This document shows, piece by piece, positions 33,761-42,068 of a DNA stretch of 64,000 nucleotides. Source of the DNA: Pseudomonadota bacterium (GTDB lineage: Bacteria > Myxococcota_A > Bradymonadia > Bradymonadales > GCA-2716585); assembly GCA_005804885.1 (NCBI GenBank), contig SYOX01000207.1, forward strand, positions 1 to 64,000. Direction: 5' to 3'. The notes below the pieces were generated by a model. The model saw only the letters and a program-made list of their open reading frames with translations, ran no database searches and was not told the origin of the DNA. The first letter of the stretch is position 1. Each line of letters begins with the position of its first letter. The translations under genes and the position numbers were made by a program.

Positions 33761-35181
33761 GGCGCAAAGGCCTCCTTGGCCGTTGAGAGGTGGCGCGCGT
33801 CGCGGGTTTCGTAGTCGAGCCCCCAGGCCACAGGCGTGGTGGTCTCGCGGAGCCAGTCGAGCACATAGTAGCGCGACAGCCTCCACGGGTGGCGCTTGCC
33901 CTGGAGGGGGATCTGATCCTGGCCTCGCCGCATGTACCCAGAGTTCAGCGGGGCCTCGCCGTCCAGCGCGGAGGGCGGCGTGGGCGCTCGGACGACGGCG
34001 TGCCCAGCGCGCTCCATGTGGCGGTAGATCTTGAGAAAAAGATCCACCGAGAGCCCGCTGCGCAGCGTCCAGGAGGCGTTGGTGTAGCCCGTGAGCAGGA
34101 TCATGTTGGGCACGCCGGAGAGCATGGCGCTTCGATAGAGCGCGCAGTCCTTCGGCCTGAGCCGTCGGCCGTCGACGTCGAGGGCGATGCCGCCGAGGAA
34201 CTCAAGCTCCAGCCCCGTGGCCGTCACGATGAGATCCGCGGCCACGAGGCTGCCATCGCGCATCCTCACGCCCTCGGTCTCGAAGCGGTCGATCTCGCCG
34301 GTGACCACGCGGGCGCGGCCCTCGCGCAGCACCTTGAAGAGATCGCCCTGGGGGGCGACGCAGATGCGCTGGTCCCAGGGATCGTAGCTCGGCGCGAAGT
34401 GCCTGGAGGCGTCGATGTCCGGGCCCAGCGCCCGCTGGGCGTCCCGCAGCATGGAGCGGCGGGCGACCTCGGGGAAGCGGCGAGCGAACCAGTAGGTGAG
34501 CGTACCCCGCGCGATGTCACCGACGCGCCCGCCGGGGACGACCTCGGGCATGACGACGACGTCGGTCGGGGAGCGCTGGATCATGGTGACGCTGGCGGCA
34601 GACCTGGCCAGCTCGGGGACGAGCGTGACCGCCGTGGCGCCGCTGCCGATGACCGCGACGCGCTTGCCCTCAAAGGCGGTCTGGCCCCAATGCTGGGGGT
34701 GGACCAGCTCACCCGCGAAGGTCTCGACACCGGGGAAGTCGGGCGCATAGCCGCGCTCGTTGTTGTAGTAGCCGGTCCCGGCGATGATGAAGCGGGCCCA
34801 GAGCGTCTCCTCGCCGCCGGGGTGCGCCACCCTGAGCGACCATCGGGCGAGGTCGCCGTGCCAAGTCGCGGCCAGCACGCGGTGCTCGGTGCGGATGTGG
34901 CGATTGACCCCGCGCTCGGCGGCGGCCTGCCGGATGTAGTCCAGGATCTGCTGGCCCGAGGCGATGTCCTTGTCGCCCTTCCAGGGTCGGAAGCGATAGC
35001 CCAGGGTCTGCATGCTGGAGTCGCTGCGGATGCCTGGGTAGCGGAAGACGTCCCAGGTCCCGCCCGTATCGGGCCGCTTCTCCAGGATGGCCCAGGTCAA
35101 GCCGGGCTCTTCGGACAGGCGACAGCCGGCCCCGATCCCAGACAGGCCCGCGCCGATGATGATGACGTCCAGCTCAGCCAT
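33757..35181 (-). CDS. Baeyer-Villiger-type flavin monooxygenase
   Basis: The 474-residue protein has an FAD Rossmann motif GAGLSG (11-16), the BVMO fingerprint FAGELVHPQHW, and a second nucleotide motif GSGATAV. GGTWD and YRYPGIRSDS-like parts are also kept. These fit an EthA/BVMO-type class B monooxygenase that inserts oxygen next to a ketone using NADPH. No signal peptide. The start follows GGGAGGAG. It is the first gene of an operon with the PF10118 hydrolase, from a promoter at 35245-35273 that overlaps a TetR-like operator. Confidence 0.95.
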   Translation of the reverse strand: MAELDVIIIGAGLSGIGAGCRLSEEPGLTWAILEKRPDTGGTWDVFRYPGIRSDSSMQTLGYRFRPWKGDKDIASGQQILDYIRQAAAERGVNRHIRTEHRVLAATWHGDLARWSLRVAHPGGEETLWARFIIAGTGYYNNERGYAPDFPGVETFAGELVHPQHWGQTAFEGKRVAVIGSGATAVTLVPELARSAASVTMIQRSPTDVVVMPEVVPGGRVGDIARGTLTYWFARRFPEVARRSMLRDAQRALGPDIDASRHFAPSYDPWDQRICVAPQGDLFKVLREGRARVVTGEIDRFETEGVRMRDGSLVAADLIVTATGLELEFLGGIALDVDGRRLRPKDCALYRSAMLSGVPNMILLTGYTNASWTLRSGLSVDLFLKIYRHMERAGHAVVRAPTPPSALDGEAPLNSGYMRRGQDQIPLQGKRHPWRLSRYYVLDWLRETTTPVAWGLDYETRDARHLSTAKEAFAP

Positions 35182-35244
35182 CCGACTCCTCCCGAGCGCG
35201 CCGTGCGTGGTCCAGCACCCACCTCGCGAGCCCTCATCGACATT

Positions 35245-35273
35245 TTATTATACACTGTGTATGCTCCAGTCAA
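35245..35273 (-). promoter_or_regulatory. Promoter and TetR-type operator of the BVMO operon
   Basis: Read on the minus strand: TTGACT at 35273-35268, a 17-base spacer, TAATAA at 35250-35245. The spacer contains the perfect palindrome ATACACTGTGTAT at 35250-35262. The near-by TetR regulator, divergently encoded, is the natural ligand. A bound dimer would block this promoter. The likeness is direct; binding is inference. Confidence 0.6.
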
Positions 35274-35339
35274 GAGGCTGGAAGAACGGTCTCGCAGCGC
35301 GTGGGCCCGTGGTCGCGTCGACGAGCCCCTGGTTATATG

Positions 35340-35352
35340 ATACAAGGTGTTC
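35340..35352 (+). promoter_or_regulatory. Second, degenerate operator site near the tetR-like start
   Basis: ATACAAGGTGTTC matches the palindrome at 35250-35262 in nine of thirteen positions and lies 36 bases ahead of the regulator's start, in a place suitable for autoregulation. Confidence 0.35.
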
Positions 35353-35387
35353 ACCCAACATGGGGGCTCGTTGTCTGGGGAGGGGGA

Positions 35388-36053
35388 GTGAGCACAGACA
35401 GGACGAGAGGCCGTCGGGGGCGCCCGCCGCTCGACGTTTTCGAGATCGAGGCGGCGAAGACCGCCATCCTCGCGGCGGCGGCGGCGGTCTACAACCGCTC
35501 TGGGACGGAGGCGCCGGTGCAGGAGATCCTGGAGGAGGCCAAGGTCTCGCGGGCGACCTTCTACAAGTTCTTCCCCAGCAAGGCGGCGCTCCAGGAGGCG
35601 CTGCTGGAGTTCGGCATGGAGGTCATGTTCTACGCCATCGAGGGGGCCGTCACCCAGGCGGAGGATCCCATTGAGCGCATCGACGCGGCGGTGAGCACCT
35701 TCCTGAGCTTCCACGCGATGCAGCCGGGCGTCTACCGGATCTTGCTGGCCGCCTCGCTCCAGCCCGACACCCCGAGCTACCGGATCAGGGAGCGCGCCAT
35801 CGAGCGCTACGCGGCCTTCTTCGCCGACGAGGTCGCGCGCGCTGGCCGCGCGCCGGTCGAGCCGCTCATCTACCAGGGGCTCGTCGCCGCGGTCGAGGGG
35901 GTCTCGATCCACCTCCTGCGCACCGGCGGCCTCGTGGAGCCCGGGGTGCTGGAGCGGGCGCGCGTCGCCCTGGTCCGCCTCATCGCCGCCACGCTCGGCG
36001 AGGAGGACGACGCCGTGCCGCCTCTGCCGCGCCCGGAGGGCGGCCCCTCGTAG
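35388..36053 (+). CDS. TetR family transcriptional regulator
   Basis: The 221-residue protein starts at a GTG that follows GGGGAGGGGGA directly. The N-terminal HTH is classic: AILAAAAAVYNRSGTEAPVQEILEEAKVSRATFYKFFPSK. The C-terminal ligand domain has no close match I can name. An earlier in-frame start would put the second operator inside the coding region. It is divergent from the BVMO/hydrolase operon and probably represses it until a ketone or ester inducer binds. Confidence 0.9.
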   Translation: MSTDRTRGRRGRPPLDVFEIEAAKTAILAAAAAVYNRSGTEAPVQEILEEAKVSRATFYKFFPSKAALQEALLEFGMEVMFYAIEGAVTQAEDPIERIDAAVSTFLSFHAMQPGVYRILLAASLQPDTPSYRIRERAIERYAAFFADEVARAGRAPVEPLIYQGLVAAVEGVSIHLLRTGGLVEPGVLERARVALVRLIAATLGEEDDAVPPLPRPEGGPS

Positions 36054-36109
36054 GGCCGCGAGGATCAAGGCGCGGGCCGCCAGGTTTCAGCGGACCACGG
36101 CGCGGGCCG

Positions 36110-36179
36110 CCCGGTTCAGATGTCGGGGCGGCAGCGCGGCCATGACCACGGCGCAGGCGGTTCAGATGTCGGGGCGGCC
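36110..36179 (+). repeat. Short duplication of the M48 gene 3' end
   Basis: GGTTCAGATGTCGGGGCGGC occurs at about 36114 and again at 36161 (47 bases apart). The second contains the stop and last codons (RPDI) of the M48 gene; the first lies just beyond. A related GGACCACGGCGCGGGCCGCC-like repeat precedes it. It looks like a tandem slip at the gene end. The 108 bases between TetR and M48 genes hold nothing else. Confidence 0.5.
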
Positions 36180-37001
36180 GGCTGGCCCCCACAGGATCTC
36201 GTGGACCCGCTTGAAGCCCTCGCCGCCCTCGTCGCTGGGCACCTCGCCGAAGGCCCCGATGGCCTTGCGGACGTCCTGGATGCGGCGGTCGGGGTCGGGG
36301 TGGGTCGAGAAGATCTCCGGGGTCTGCGCCCCGAGGCGCTTGATCAGAGTGAAGAAGTCCACGAAGCGCTCGGGGTTGAAGCCCGCCTTGATCGTGTAGC
36401 CGATCCCGACCACGTCGGCCTCGCTCTCGGTCTCCCGGCTGTAATGGAGGAGGTAGCCGCCGCCGGCCACCTCCGAGGCCAGCGCCGTCAAGAGCGGCGG
36501 CACCGTGTCCTGCTCGAAGATCAACTCCTGGAGCGCCTCAAGGCCGTGGAGCGCCACCAGCCGCTGCGGGATGTGGCGCTCGGTGACGTGGGCGATCTCG
36601 TGGCTGACCACGGCCGCCAGCTCCGCCTCGGTCTTCACCATCATGATCAGCCCGGTGTAGACGTAGATGTGCCCTCCGGGCAGCGCCGAGGCGTTGATCT
36701 TGCCCGGATCGTCGACCACCTTGAAGGTGAACTCAATCGGCTCGTAGACCTCCACGTTGGCCGCGATGCGCGCGCCCAGCTCCTGGATGTACGTCTGCAA
36801 CTCCTCGTTATCATGGATCTTTATGGACTTCTCAAGCTCCTTCGAGAGCCGCCGCCCCAGCTTCACCTCCTCCGCAGGCGGGATCATCAGGTTGGCCGCG
36901 ATCGCGTGGCCCTTCTCCAGCGTGTTCTCAAGCCCCGCGCACCCCACCCACCCCGACGACACCACCCCAAGCACCAACACCTGCGCCCATCGACGCCCCA
37001 T
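36162..37001 (-). CDS. M48 family metallopeptidase lipoprotein
   Basis: From ATG 37001 the 279-residue protein has a good lipoprotein signal (VVSSGWVGC). Upstream ATGs at 37013 and 37049 are in frame but would only add residues ahead of the signal. The zinc motif is HEIAH, followed by the third ligand region ESEADVVGIGYTIKAGF and the STHPDPDRRI typical of LoiP/BepA-type M48 proteins. It probably serves outer-membrane protein quality control or degradation in the periplasm. It is divergent from the propeller lipoprotein after a 400-base gap. Confidence 0.9.
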   Translation of the reverse strand: MGRRWAQVLVLGVVSSGWVGCAGLENTLEKGHAIAANLMIPPAEEVKLGRRLSKELEKSIKIHDNEELQTYIQELGARIAANVEVYEPIEFTFKVVDDPGKINASALPGGHIYVYTGLIMMVKTEAELAAVVSHEIAHVTERHIPQRLVALHGLEALQELIFEQDTVPPLLTALASEVAGGGYLLHYSRETESEADVVGIGYTIKAGFNPERFVDFFTLIKRLGAQTPEIFSTHPDPDRRIQDVRKAIGAFGEVPSDEGGEGFKRVHEILWGPAGRPDI

Positions 37002-37407
37002 CACCGCGCCCATCTCGACCCCGCTTGCTCCATGAATGGCCTGCGCCATCAACCCTTGCCTGCTCCGAGGCGACCCAGCATCAAGCGCCAGCACGTCCGC
37101 CCTGTTGACCTTCATCTTGTAGCCCCTGCAATGCTCCACGCGCCACTCCTGGTGATCGATGGTGCGGAAAAATGGGCTGAAGACCACCCTGTCCATCAAC
37201 CCGAGCCAGGCCGCCTCCCAGAAGAACTCGTTTTACGGACACGATGACTTGGGGGGCGGGCCGCAGGAGCCTTCGCCGTGACTTCACCGAGCCAACCCGG
37301 GTGAGCAAGTGGCCTGATGCCTTCACCTTCCATTGCGGCGCCCCAAATCGTACACTGGTGCGCCATGGGATCGAGGGACAGGCCCCGCTGGGCAAACGAG
37401 AATAGTC
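37002..37407. other. Long divergent intergenic region
   Basis: This stretch separates two divergent lipoprotein genes. The first 200 bases could be read as an N-terminal extension of the M48 frame but lack signal-peptide character. At 37230-37277 it carries the dispersed block shared with 4685-4766. TACACT near 37351 could be a -10 element for the rightward gene, without a clear -35. I see no other gene. Confidence 0.5.
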
Positions 37408-39345
37408 ATGAAGATCACCACCTTGAGATGGATCGCTTTGGCGCTGGTGATCACCAGCGGCGCCACCGCGTCGGGCTGTGATGACGAGGGCGGGCCTGCC
37501 GGCGCGGGGCCTGAGCAGGACACGGGCGGCCAGGACGCCGGCCTGCCGGACGCCGACGACCCGGACGACGCCGAGCCGGAGGCCCAGCCCGAGGCCCTGG
37601 CCGACGCGGGGCTGGACGCCGATCTTCCCGATGCCGAGCCCGGGCGCGTCCCAGGCACGATCTTCATCGAGCCGCACAACCTCGAGCTCGCGCTTGAGCC
37701 CGGCGAGCGCAGGGACGTCCAGTTCAGCGCCTTCCTCGTCGGCGAGGACGGCGAGCCGGTCGCGCTGGACAACGCCCAGTGGCAGAGCGACGAGCCGAGG
37801 GCGGGCTCGGTGGACGGCTTTTCGGGCCTGTACACGACCTCGGGGATCGGCGCCGAGGCGACGATCACGGCCACTTCCGGCGAGCGCCGGGCGACGACCC
37901 GGCTCAGGACCCTGATCAGGGCCCTGGTGCTGGACGAGGGGACAGAAGCGCCCGACGCGGCGGCCTTCGACAACCCCGCCGTCCTCGATCCGCAGCGGAT
38001 CCCCAAGGTCATCTACCCTCAAGACGGCACCCTCTTCCCCTCCAACATCCAGGGGGTCACGATCCAGTGGGAGGACTTCGGCCTGCCCTTGTTCAGGGTC
38101 CGCCTGACGGGGCAGTTCGTCGACGTGACCGTCCTGACGCGGAGCTCCATCTGGTTGCCCGAGCCGACGCTCTGGCAGCTCCTGGCGCGCAGCAGCTTCG
38201 GCAGGCCGCTGGAGATCGCGGTCGACGGCGCCGAGGGAGGCGAGGTCTTCAGGGGAGCGCAGGTCGCGCGGGTGAGCTTTTCACAGGACGCGGTCTTCGG
38301 CGCCATCTACTACTGGTCCACGACCGACGCCGGCATCATGCGCCTGCCGGTCGGCGATCTGGCCCCGGAGCGCTTCTTTACGCCCTCGACCCCGCAGGGG
38401 AGCCCTTGCGTGGGCTGCCACACGCTCTCGCGGGACGGCAAGCGGATGGCCTTCAACACCGCGCCGGTCGGCATCCCCATCGGCCCCTTCATGGAGATCC
38501 TGACCGAGGATCCCACCGTCCGCGTCGTCGACCTCGATCAGAACATCAACGGCATGCAGCCGGCCTTCAACCCCGACGGCACCCGCGTCGTCACCGGCTG
38601 GAGCGGCACGCTGACCGAGCGCGACGCCAACGGCCGCTGCGACGACGACATGGTTTTCTGCGTTACTGACGCCGACTGCGCCCAGGGGCAGTGCGTCACC
38701 GGCCAGCCCATCCGGGACGTCCCGCGCCTCCAGGGCTACCTGGAGGCCTTCCCCGACTGGTCGCCCGACAACCGCTGGCTGGTGTCGGCCGGCTCTCGCC
38801 TGCCCATCGGCTTCGGCGTCGACTTCGAGATCGCCAACGCCGCCCTCATCCTGCGCCCCAACTTCGGCGGCGAGTGGGGCCCGCCCACGGTCCTCTTCGA
38901 GCCGCGCAATGACCAGGAGAACACCTTCCACCCGGCCTTCAGCCCCGACGGCCGCTTCATCGCCTTCAACCACACCGGCCCGAGCCTCAACCCCGACGCG
39001 CCCAACACCTCCCAGATCAGCGCCCTGTGGCTGACCTCCCCCACCAACCGCGTCCCCATCGAGCTGACCCGCGCCAACCTGCGCGACGGCCTGGCCAACT
39101 CCTGGCCCAAGTGGGCGCCCTTCACCGGCCGACACCTCTGGCTGGCCTTCTCCTCAGGCCGCAGCTACGGCAAGGTCCAACGCAATGTCGAGGACGTCCA
39201 GATCTGGATCACGGCCATCGACCCCGTCCTGGCCGCCAGCGGCCAGGACCCCAGCTTCCCCGCCTTCTGGCTCCCCGGCCAGAACATCGCCAGCGCCAAC
39301 CACATCCCCTACTGGGCGCCCTTCGACAAGGCCCCCGACAACTGA
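37408..39345 (+). CDS. TolB-like propeller lipoprotein with CxxCH motif
   Basis: The 645-residue protein has a lipobox ATASGC followed by Asp at +2, the only one of this window's lipoproteins with that residue. After an Asp/Pro/Ala-rich linker (to about 95) is an Ig-like (Big_2-type) domain around 100-180 and then a WD40-like PD40/TolB propeller (AFNPDGTRVVTGWSG, AFSPDGRFIAFNHTG). A single CVGCHTLSRDGKRMAF adds one CxxCH. A heme-binding role is possible but only one such motif exists. The upstream ATG in frame is not supported. It may be an electron-transfer or sensor surface protein. Confidence 0.8.
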   Translation: MKITTLRWIALALVITSGATASGCDDEGGPAGAGPEQDTGGQDAGLPDADDPDDAEPEAQPEALADAGLDADLPDAEPGRVPGTIFIEPHNLELALEPGERRDVQFSAFLVGEDGEPVALDNAQWQSDEPRAGSVDGFSGLYTTSGIGAEATITATSGERRATTRLRTLIRALVLDEGTEAPDAAAFDNPAVLDPQRIPKVIYPQDGTLFPSNIQGVTIQWEDFGLPLFRVRLTGQFVDVTVLTRSSIWLPEPTLWQLLARSSFGRPLEIAVDGAEGGEVFRGAQVARVSFSQDAVFGAIYYWSTTDAGIMRLPVGDLAPERFFTPSTPQGSPCVGCHTLSRDGKRMAFNTAPVGIPIGPFMEILTEDPTVRVVDLDQNINGMQPAFNPDGTRVVTGWSGTLTERDANGRCDDDMVFCVTDADCAQGQCVTGQPIRDVPRLQGYLEAFPDWSPDNRWLVSAGSRLPIGFGVDFEIANAALILRPNFGGEWGPPTVLFEPRNDQENTFHPAFSPDGRFIAFNHTGPSLNPDAPNTSQISALWLTSPTNRVPIELTRANLRDGLANSWPKWAPFTGRHLWLAFSSGRSYGKVQRNVEDVQIWITAIDPVLAASGQDPSFPAFWLPGQNIASANHIPYWAPFDKAPDN

Positions 39346-39451
39346 GGCCACCCCACATGAACCTCACCCAGAGCGAAATCAGGCCCGCCAACAACCTGTT
39401 GCCCTGATCGACGCCTTGGACCGGCGCCCATCCAGACGGAGATGATGACCC

Positions 39452-40222
39452 ATGCCCACCGCGCGCACCGTCACCCCCAAGCACGCGGCCTTGCTCATGA
39501 TCTCGGCCCTCCTCCTGACCTCCACCGCCGCCGACACCGGCGAGCGCCCCGCCCGCCATCGCCGCCAGGACACCTCGCCGCCACCCTGGGACATCGCCAT
39601 CGTCGAGAGCACCTCCCAGCACGAAGGCCACGTCATGGACACCGAGTGGCTCAAGGTCGCCACCGCCCTCGGACACCGCGCCGCGATCGTCCCGCAGACC
39701 TTCCTGGACGACCCCCGCAACCTGAAGGACAAGGAGATCCTGATCGTCGCCTCGGGCCTCATCGACCTGCCCACGCAGCGGCGGCACACCATGGAGCGCT
39801 TCCTGCGCTCCGGCGGCGGCCTCTACCTCCAGAGCGAGTACATGGTCAGCCACCCCGGCAATGTCGCCTTCGTCGATCTCGTCGAGCGCCTCGACGGCCA
39901 CTTCCAATGGACCGGGGAGGTCTCCGGCGACCTGGCCTCCATCGCCATCCGAGGGCCCCTGAGCCACACCCCCGAGCCCGTCTCCTCCCTGCCCTACTAC
40001 TGGTGGGGATGTCAGGGCCGAGGGCTGGAGGCCTTCCTGACATGGCAGAGCCAGGACGTCGGCTTCGCCTTCTGCCCAGCGCGCGACCGCCCCTCCATGA
40101 TCCTGACCACCTCGGATCAAGACTGGATCAAGAACGCCTCCAGCCACCCCGAGTCCGTCGCCCTGATGAAGAACATCATCTGGCGACTCGGCGCCGAGCG
40201 GCGCTGCACAAGCCGCCCTTGA
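39452..40222 (+). CDS. Secreted GATase-like (ThuA-type) fold protein
   Basis: The 256-residue protein starts with MPTARTVTPKHAALLMISALLLTSTAA-like signal sequence and then DIAIVESTSQHEGHVMDTEWLKVATALGHRAAIVP, a flavodoxin-like beta-alpha start as in class I glutamine-amidotransferase-like (ThuA) domains. RFLRSGGGLYLQSEYM fits the segment after the first helices. The catalytic Cys/His pair of true GATase is not clear. Function unknown. It follows the propeller lipoprotein by 106 bases in the same direction. Confidence 0.65.
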   Translation: MPTARTVTPKHAALLMISALLLTSTAADTGERPARHRRQDTSPPPWDIAIVESTSQHEGHVMDTEWLKVATALGHRAAIVPQTFLDDPRNLKDKEILIVASGLIDLPTQRRHTMERFLRSGGGLYLQSEYMVSHPGNVAFVDLVERLDGHFQWTGEVSGDLASIAIRGPLSHTPEPVSSLPYYWWGCQGRGLEAFLTWQSQDVGFAFCPARDRPSMILTTSDQDWIKNASSHPESVALMKNIIWRLGAERRCTSRP

Positions 40223-40320
40223 GCCCGCCTCGACGCGAAGATCAACCCTGACGACCGCCCCCTCGCGACAACGCGGACCCCGACGCGGCCATCAGCGGGG
40301 TCGGCCCGACGATCTCGATT

Positions 40321-40371
40321 GTTCCCGACGGGGTCTTGTTCCCGACGGGGTCTTGTTCCCGACGGGGTCTT
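40321..40371 (+). repeat. 17-bp tandem repeat, three copies
   Basis: GTTCCCGACGGGGTCTT is repeated exactly three times. It lies in the gap between convergent genes (40223-40552) that also holds the 78-bp palindrome. The same unit length occurs in the minisatellite at 46447-46749, with another sequence. Confidence 0.8.
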
Positions 40372-40427
40372 GTGTCCGTCATCACTGCCGATTTGTCGAT
40401 CTCAACCCGCCTGCCGCTGGAGTCAGC

Positions 40428-40505
40428 CGGAACCACGCTCAAGCCACTTACATGTTGGGCCACCTGGAAGCCCAAGATGAAAGTGGCTCAAGCGTGGTTC
40501 CGTAT
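40428..40505 (+). repeat. 78-bp palindromic element, copy 2
   Basis: Copy of 12577-12657 in opposite orientation. In this copy the second part of the outer stem (CCACTT/AAGTGG) is intact. It lies 48 bases from the stop of the Cys-rich lipoprotein and between two convergent genes. Confidence 0.75.
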
Positions 40506-40552
40506 CAGCCGCCGTGAGATAGACGTGCCCGTCAGCGCGGCCAGCGCGTCGG

Positions 40553-41932
40553 TCAAGGCGCCACGATGCAGACGCCCTCCGAGCACGCAAAGCCCTCGGG
40601 GCAGGGCTGGTCGCCACCGCAGACCACCGGCAGGCAGCCGCGCGGGGCCTCCGGATCGCCCGGGACGAAGGACCGACACTCGTAGAGCCCGCCGGCGCGA
40701 CAGTCCTCGTCGACCTCGCAGGCCGCAAGGCACGCGCCGAAGGGGCCATCCCCCACGGGCGCGCACACCGCGTCCGGGCCGCAGAAGCCGCTCTGGAGCG
40801 GGGCGCACCCCTGCTGGGTGCAGTAGCCGCCGTGGAAGCCGCGCGTCTCCTGGCCCAGCTCAGGGGTCACGCAGATCGCGCCGGGGCCTGGCCGGCAGTC
40901 CTCGACCACCTCGCAGGCGTCTCCGGCCCGCGCCTCGGGATCGCCACAAAAGGCCCCTGAGCACACCCCGCGCTCGCAGTCCGCGTCCTCGACGCACTGG
41001 CCCGGTAAGCAGATCGACTGAAGCCCCTCCTCGATGACGTTGCAGCCGTACCCCGGGCGACACTCCTCTGCGGTCTCGCACGTCCTCAGGCAAAAACTCT
41101 CATCGGCCTCGTTGCGCGCGCAGATCGCCTGGCCGGGGCAGTCCGCGTCCTCCTGACAGCCAGGCAGCAGGCAGTAGCCGCCCGGGAAGACCGTCGGCCC
41201 CTCCGGAGAGTCCTCGTCGACCACTGTCAAGCAGGCCCCGCCGGGCATGCAGTCGCTGTTCTCCGTGCAGGCGTCGCCCGACTCCGCCGCCGGGTTCGCG
41301 CACCCACCCCCCCGGCAAACCCTGCCCTCGCCGCACTCCGCGTCGTCGGCGCACTCCGAGGGGTAGCAGAAGCGCTCGTCCTCATTGCCGGTGATGTCCG
41401 CGCAGAAGTAGCCGCGCCGGCAGTCCTCGTCGCCGACGCACCCGTCCAGGCAGAAGGACTCCCCCTCTTCGAAGGTCAGACAAGGGTTGTCGTTGTCGCA
41501 GGGGACCGCCTCCTCAGGATCGCACACGGCAATGCAGTAACCCCCCGTAAACCCTTCAGCTTCGCCCACGCAGATGCCCAGGAAGCCGCAGTCCTGGTTG
41601 CCGCCGCAGGCCGCCCCGATGAAGTCCGGAGGCGGATCGTTGTTGGGGTCGTTGTTCGGATCGTTGTTCGGGTCATTGTTCGGATCGTTGTTCGGCGCCC
41701 CGCAGTCCTGATCGCAGGCGATCTCCTCGCCTGCGTCACAGACGCCGTCCCCGCACTCTGGGAGCGGATCGTTGTTGGGGTCGTTGTTCGGATCGTTGTT
41801 CGGGTCGTTGTTCGGGTCGTTGTTGACCACGTCGACCTGACCGTCATCGTCGCCCTCATCGCTGCACGCGCAAGGCACCACGAGGGCCAGCGCCACCAGC
41901 GCCAACCTGAGACTCCCCTCAAACACGCTCAT
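40553..41932 (-). CDS. Cysteine-rich lipoprotein with NNDP repeats
   Basis: The 459-residue protein starts at an ATG with GGGAGG five bases upstream and a lipobox VPCAC. Two blocks of NNDP repeats follow (five each), separated by a Cys module ECGDGVCDAGEEIACDQDCG. The remainder consists of many short EGF-like/Dickkopf-type Cys modules (CVGDEDCRRGYFC, CADDAECGEGRVC, CVEDADCERGVC). It is a surface or secreted protein, probably with protein-binding function. The NNDP blocks are encoded by 12-base units and could vary in number. No neighbours explain the role. Confidence 0.85.
   Translation of the reverse strand: MSVFEGSLRLALVALALVVPCACSDEGDDDGQVDVVNNDPNNDPNNDPNNDPNNDPLPECGDGVCDAGEEIACDQDCGAPNNDPNNDPNNDPNNDPNNDPPPDFIGAACGGNQDCGFLGICVGEAEGFTGGYCIAVCDPEEAVPCDNDNPCLTFEEGESFCLDGCVGDEDCRRGYFCADITGNEDERFCYPSECADDAECGEGRVCRGGGCANPAAESGDACTENSDCMPGGACLTVVDEDSPEGPTVFPGGYCLLPGCQEDADCPGQAICARNEADESFCLRTCETAEECRPGYGCNVIEEGLQSICLPGQCVEDADCERGVCSGAFCGDPEARAGDACEVVEDCRPGPGAICVTPELGQETRGFHGGYCTQQGCAPLQSGFCGPDAVCAPVGDGPFGACLAACEVDEDCRAGGLYECRSFVPGDPEAPRGCLPVVCGGDQPCPEGFACSEGVCIVAP
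41640..41830 (-). repeat. 12-bp coding repeats (NNDP blocks)
   Basis: Two arrays of 12-base units (GGGTCGTTGTTC and variants) encode NNDP five times each. They lie in the linker of the Cys-rich lipoprotein. Confidence 0.85.
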
Positions 41933-42068
41933 CTCAGCCTCCCTTGCCACCCCCCGTCGATCTCGACCAAGGTTAGCAGACCACGCGACCTCGATCACCT
42001 TTGATGTAAGGGCGCGGCAGGGTGAGCGTTGAAGGGCTGCTCGACAGCCCTCGACATGGAGCACGATC

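Noticed and set aside
33790-35340. Plus-strand open frame opposite the BVMO gene
   Set aside because: Antisense shadow; the BVMO fingerprint and overlapping gene order are on the minus strand.
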